DNA from: CAYGSN01 sp964352675
GTDB taxonomy: Bacteria; Pseudomonadota; Alphaproteobacteria; Micavibrionales; Micavibrionaceae
Assembly (NCBI GenBank): GCA_964352675.1
Contig: CAYGSN010000005.1
Span: 1-64,000 of the forward strand
Reading direction: 5' to 3'
Length of the DNA stretch: 64,000 nucleotides
In this document: in pieces, positions 62,185 through 64,000 of the stretch
Numbering within the stretch: position 1 is the stretch's first letter
Layout: each line of letters begins with the position of its first letter
Notes under the pieces: generated by a model
The model's input: the letters and a program-made list of their open reading frames with translations, nothing else
Database searches by the model: none
What the model was told of the DNA's origin: nothing
Made by a program: the position numbers and the translations under genes

Positions 62185-63248
62185 CACGCATACATATCTT
62201 ATCACCGGGCTTTAGCACCCCGAATGGAGCAGCGTTTCTTTTTCCTATTCTAAAATTCCGCCATGCGTTACGCGACCTCGGCTTGCATGTTCAAATATTT
62301 TCTGAACAAAGCGAAGCCCTTACAAATTGCGACATTCTGTTAATTGAGCATAAAGCCATTACCAATGACTGGCATGACCAGAAATCTCTAGAAACAGTGG
62401 CAAAGTTTTCAGACAAAACCAACGTCATTTGGTGCGATCAAAGTGATAGCAGTGGAACATTTGTCGGCCAAATCCTGCCCTATGTAGCAAAATATCTGAA
62501 AGCACAGACTCTGGAAGATGTGTCCCTATATATGCAGCCCTTTTATGGAGACCGGATTTATACCGAGTATTACCATCAAAAATACGGGATTACAGACGAT
62601 ATCTCCTATGACTATCAACCAGTAAAAACAAAGAGTGACTTAGAAAAAATAGGTATTTCATGGAATTCTGGAACAATGAACCACGGCTATTACGGCCCTT
62701 ATCTTAACCGGCTTATGCATCGGGTTTTTATTCCTCCATTTTTGCGGTTTGCAAATCGCACGGGGCAAGTTAGCTCACCGCGTAATCTTGATGTATCTTG
62801 CCGCATGGGCATTTCATATCCCAGAGAAACAATTTGCTTTCAACGGGGGAAAATGCGCGAGGCTTTAAAGAAGCATTTGTTGACTGAAAAACTATCTCGC
62901 CAATACTATTTAAAAGAGTTAAATAATGCCAAAATTACAGCCTCCCCATTTGGATACGGAGAAATTACCTTAAAGGATTTTGAAGTGTTTCTGGCCGGAT
63001 CATGCCTTCTAAAACCGGACATGAGCCATATGAAAACTTGGCCGAATTTTTATGAGAACGAGACAACATATATGGCACATGATTGGGACCTTAACAATAT
63101 TCATGAACGCATAGAAACGCTGCTTGAAAATCCCAAAAAACGTCTAGAAATCGCCCAAAACGGGCAAAATAGATATTTGAAATTTACAAAAGGACCAGAG
63201 GCCTCTAGTCTTTTTGCTCAACATTTCAAAGAATGCATTGCGCTATGA
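62181..63248 (+). CDS. Glycosyltransferase-like protein
   Basis: The ATG at 62181 overlaps the previous stop and gives 355 residues. ILSPGFSTPNGAAFLFPIL resembles a GT-B N-terminus. The C-terminal segment resembles the donor domain of group 1 or exostosin-like transferases (ASPFGYGEITLKDFEVFLAG, PDMSHMKTWPNFY, then HDWDLNNIHERIETLL with a cap helix). The middle is unfamiliar, and the typical E-x7-E is replaced by GEITLKDFE. Coupled start and stop codons with both neighbours place it in the legionaminic-side glycan operon. Confidence 0.65.
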   Translation: MTRIHILSPGFSTPNGAAFLFPILKFRHALRDLGLHVQIFSEQSEALTNCDILLIEHKAITNDWHDQKSLETVAKFSDKTNVIWCDQSDSSGTFVGQILPYVAKYLKAQTLEDVSLYMQPFYGDRIYTEYYHQKYGITDDISYDYQPVKTKSDLEKIGISWNSGTMNHGYYGPYLNRLMHRVFIPPFLRFANRTGQVSSPRNLDVSCRMGISYPRETICFQRGKMREALKKHLLTEKLSRQYYLKELNNAKITASPFGYGEITLKDFEVFLAGSCLLKPDMSHMKTWPNFYENETTYMAHDWDLNNIHERIETLLENPKKRLEIAQNGQNRYLKFTKGPEASSLFAQHFKECIAL

Positions 63249-64000
63249 AATATCTCATCACTGGTTCTGCAGGATTCATAGGAAAGGCCCTCACGGAAAA
63301 ACTCCGGGCCATGGGGCATCAAACCCTATCCTTTGATATTGTGGATCAAGGCGGCGACATTCGAAACCTAGAAAATTTGACGCAAACCTGCGGTGATGTC
63401 GATGGAATATTTCATCTGGCAGCGCATGCCTCGGTCCAGTACTCGCTCGAAAATCCTCTTTCAAGCTTTGAAACCAATGTCAGCGGAACTTTAAATATAT
63501 TTGAGGCCGCACGTGTAAATGGAGGAATTCCTGTTGTTTATGCCTCTTCTGCAGCGATATATGGAGATTTCCCTGATCTACCGCTGGAAGAAACGGCACC
63601 CTCTAATCCCCTATCCCCTTACGCGATGCATAAAAAAATGAATGAGGATATAGCCAATAATTACGGGAAAAATTTTAAGGTCGCCAGTTTCGGCCTTCGC
63701 TTTTTCAACATTTATGGACCGGGTCAAAACCCTCACTCTCCATATGCTGGAGTAATATCAATCTTTCAAGAACGCTTACAAACAGGATCTCCTGTAACCC
63801 TGTATGGGGACGGGTTTCAAAGCCGTGATTTTGTTTACATTGATGATGCCACCGCAGCTTTATGTTTGGCCATGGATAAAGCATCGCCGGAGAGCCCCGT
63901 TTGCAATATCTGTACGGGTAAAAGTACGTCGATCCTTGACCTTGTTAATATTCTTTCAAAACATATGGACAGTGAAGCCCGAATTGATCTTCAGGATGCA
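63245..64000 (+). CDS. NAD-dependent sugar-nucleotide epimerase/dehydratase, N-terminal part
   Basis: The ATG at 63245 overlaps the previous stop; 252 codons stay open to the right edge, so the C-terminus is missing. YLITGSAGFIGKALTEKL binds NAD, and IFHLAAHASVQYSLENP and VVYASSAAIYGDFPDLPLEE follow. SPYAMHKKMNEDIANNY gives the Tyr/Lys pair, with FNIYGPGQNPHSPYAGVIS and DGFQSRDFVYIDD beyond. This extended SDR pattern fits UDP-glucose or UDP-glucuronate 4-epimerase-like enzymes; RDFVYIDD is common to that group. The exact substrate cannot be decided from this part. Confidence 0.85.
   Translation, partial: MKYLITGSAGFIGKALTEKLRAMGHQTLSFDIVDQGGDIRNLENLTQTCGDVDGIFHLAAHASVQYSLENPLSSFETNVSGTLNIFEAARVNGGIPVVYASSAAIYGDFPDLPLEETAPSNPLSPYAMHKKMNEDIANNYGKNFKVASFGLRFFNIYGPGQNPHSPYAGVISIFQERLQTGSPVTLYGDGFQSRDFVYIDDATAALCLAMDKASPESPVCNICTGKSTSILDLVNILSKHMDSEARIDLQDA

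Noticed and set aside
1..64000. tRNA or rRNA genes, insertion sequences, integrases, attachment sites
   Set aside because: I looked through the intergenic gaps and found no cloverleaf-like segment, transposase motif or terminal repeats. The gaps are too short for most of these.

Overview
The window looks like a chromosome segment of a Gram-negative bacterium, most likely an alphaproteobacterium. The evidence is serralysin-type RTX proteases, an outer-membrane beta-barrel, a short-chain 3-hydroxybutyrate dehydrogenase, and prepilin-like proteins with an RLPCPADP motif that I associate with Micavibrio/Rhodospirillales-like lineages. The lineage is inference from gene content; there is no rRNA or marker gene here. 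I see no tRNA, rRNA, CRISPR array, insertion sequence or phage gene. Genes are packed tightly, and no gene-free stretch exceeds about 250 bases.

Region A (1-15.7 kb) encodes exported and surface proteins. It opens with the N-terminal part of an acidic protein of unknown function running off the left edge on the minus strand. Then come five consecutive plus-strand paralogues (897-8903), each with a prepilin-like N-terminus followed by the same chain of motifs. Three carry the Glu5 of canonical pseudopilins. The last two are larger, lack Glu5 and share an extra domain, as a GspK-like tip subunit would. No pilus or type II secretion machinery is present. Next are two type I secretion substrates with RTX repeats and near-identical C-terminal cassettes: an M10 serralysin metalloprotease and a DUF4114-like RTX protein. 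A secreted SGNH hydrolase with a lectin-like C-terminus follows on the minus strand.

Region B (15.8-28.1 kb) is a surface-polysaccharide block: an O-antigen polymerase/ligase-like protein, an FkbM methyltransferase, a DxD glycosyltransferase, an OafA-like acyltransferase with SGNH domain, GalE, two sulfotransferases, a flippase, a methyltransferase, an outer-membrane beta-barrel and a GT4 glycosyltransferase. A 3-hydroxybutyrate dehydrogenase and a damaged sigma-70 gene (28.1-30.5 kb) interrupt the sugar genes. The sigma gene has lost region 2.2 and its reading frame through an internal deletion.

Region C (30.5-64 kb) carries two complete-looking nonulosonic acid modules side by side. The pseudaminic acid module (33.3-43.6 kb) has pseB, pseC, a class III aminotransferase, pseF, an aldo/keto reductase, an unknown protein and a GNAT enzyme on the minus strand. 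pseG, a formyltransferase-like gene and pseI are divergent on the plus strand. The legionaminic acid module (50.1-61.1 kb) has legF, legC and legB on the minus strand, and legG, legH, legI and a CBS-containing ptmE-like nucleotidyltransferase on the plus strand. Between and around them are tailoring and export genes: an MBOAT/SGNH O-acetylation pair, a third sulfotransferase, a capsule-type protein, an ABC flippase, a formyltransferase, a FemAB-like acyltransferase, a PIG-L deacetylase, several glycosyltransferases and a truncated epimerase at the right edge. Together they would make, modify, polymerise and export a highly acidic glycan carrying nonulosonic acids, sulfate and acyl groups.
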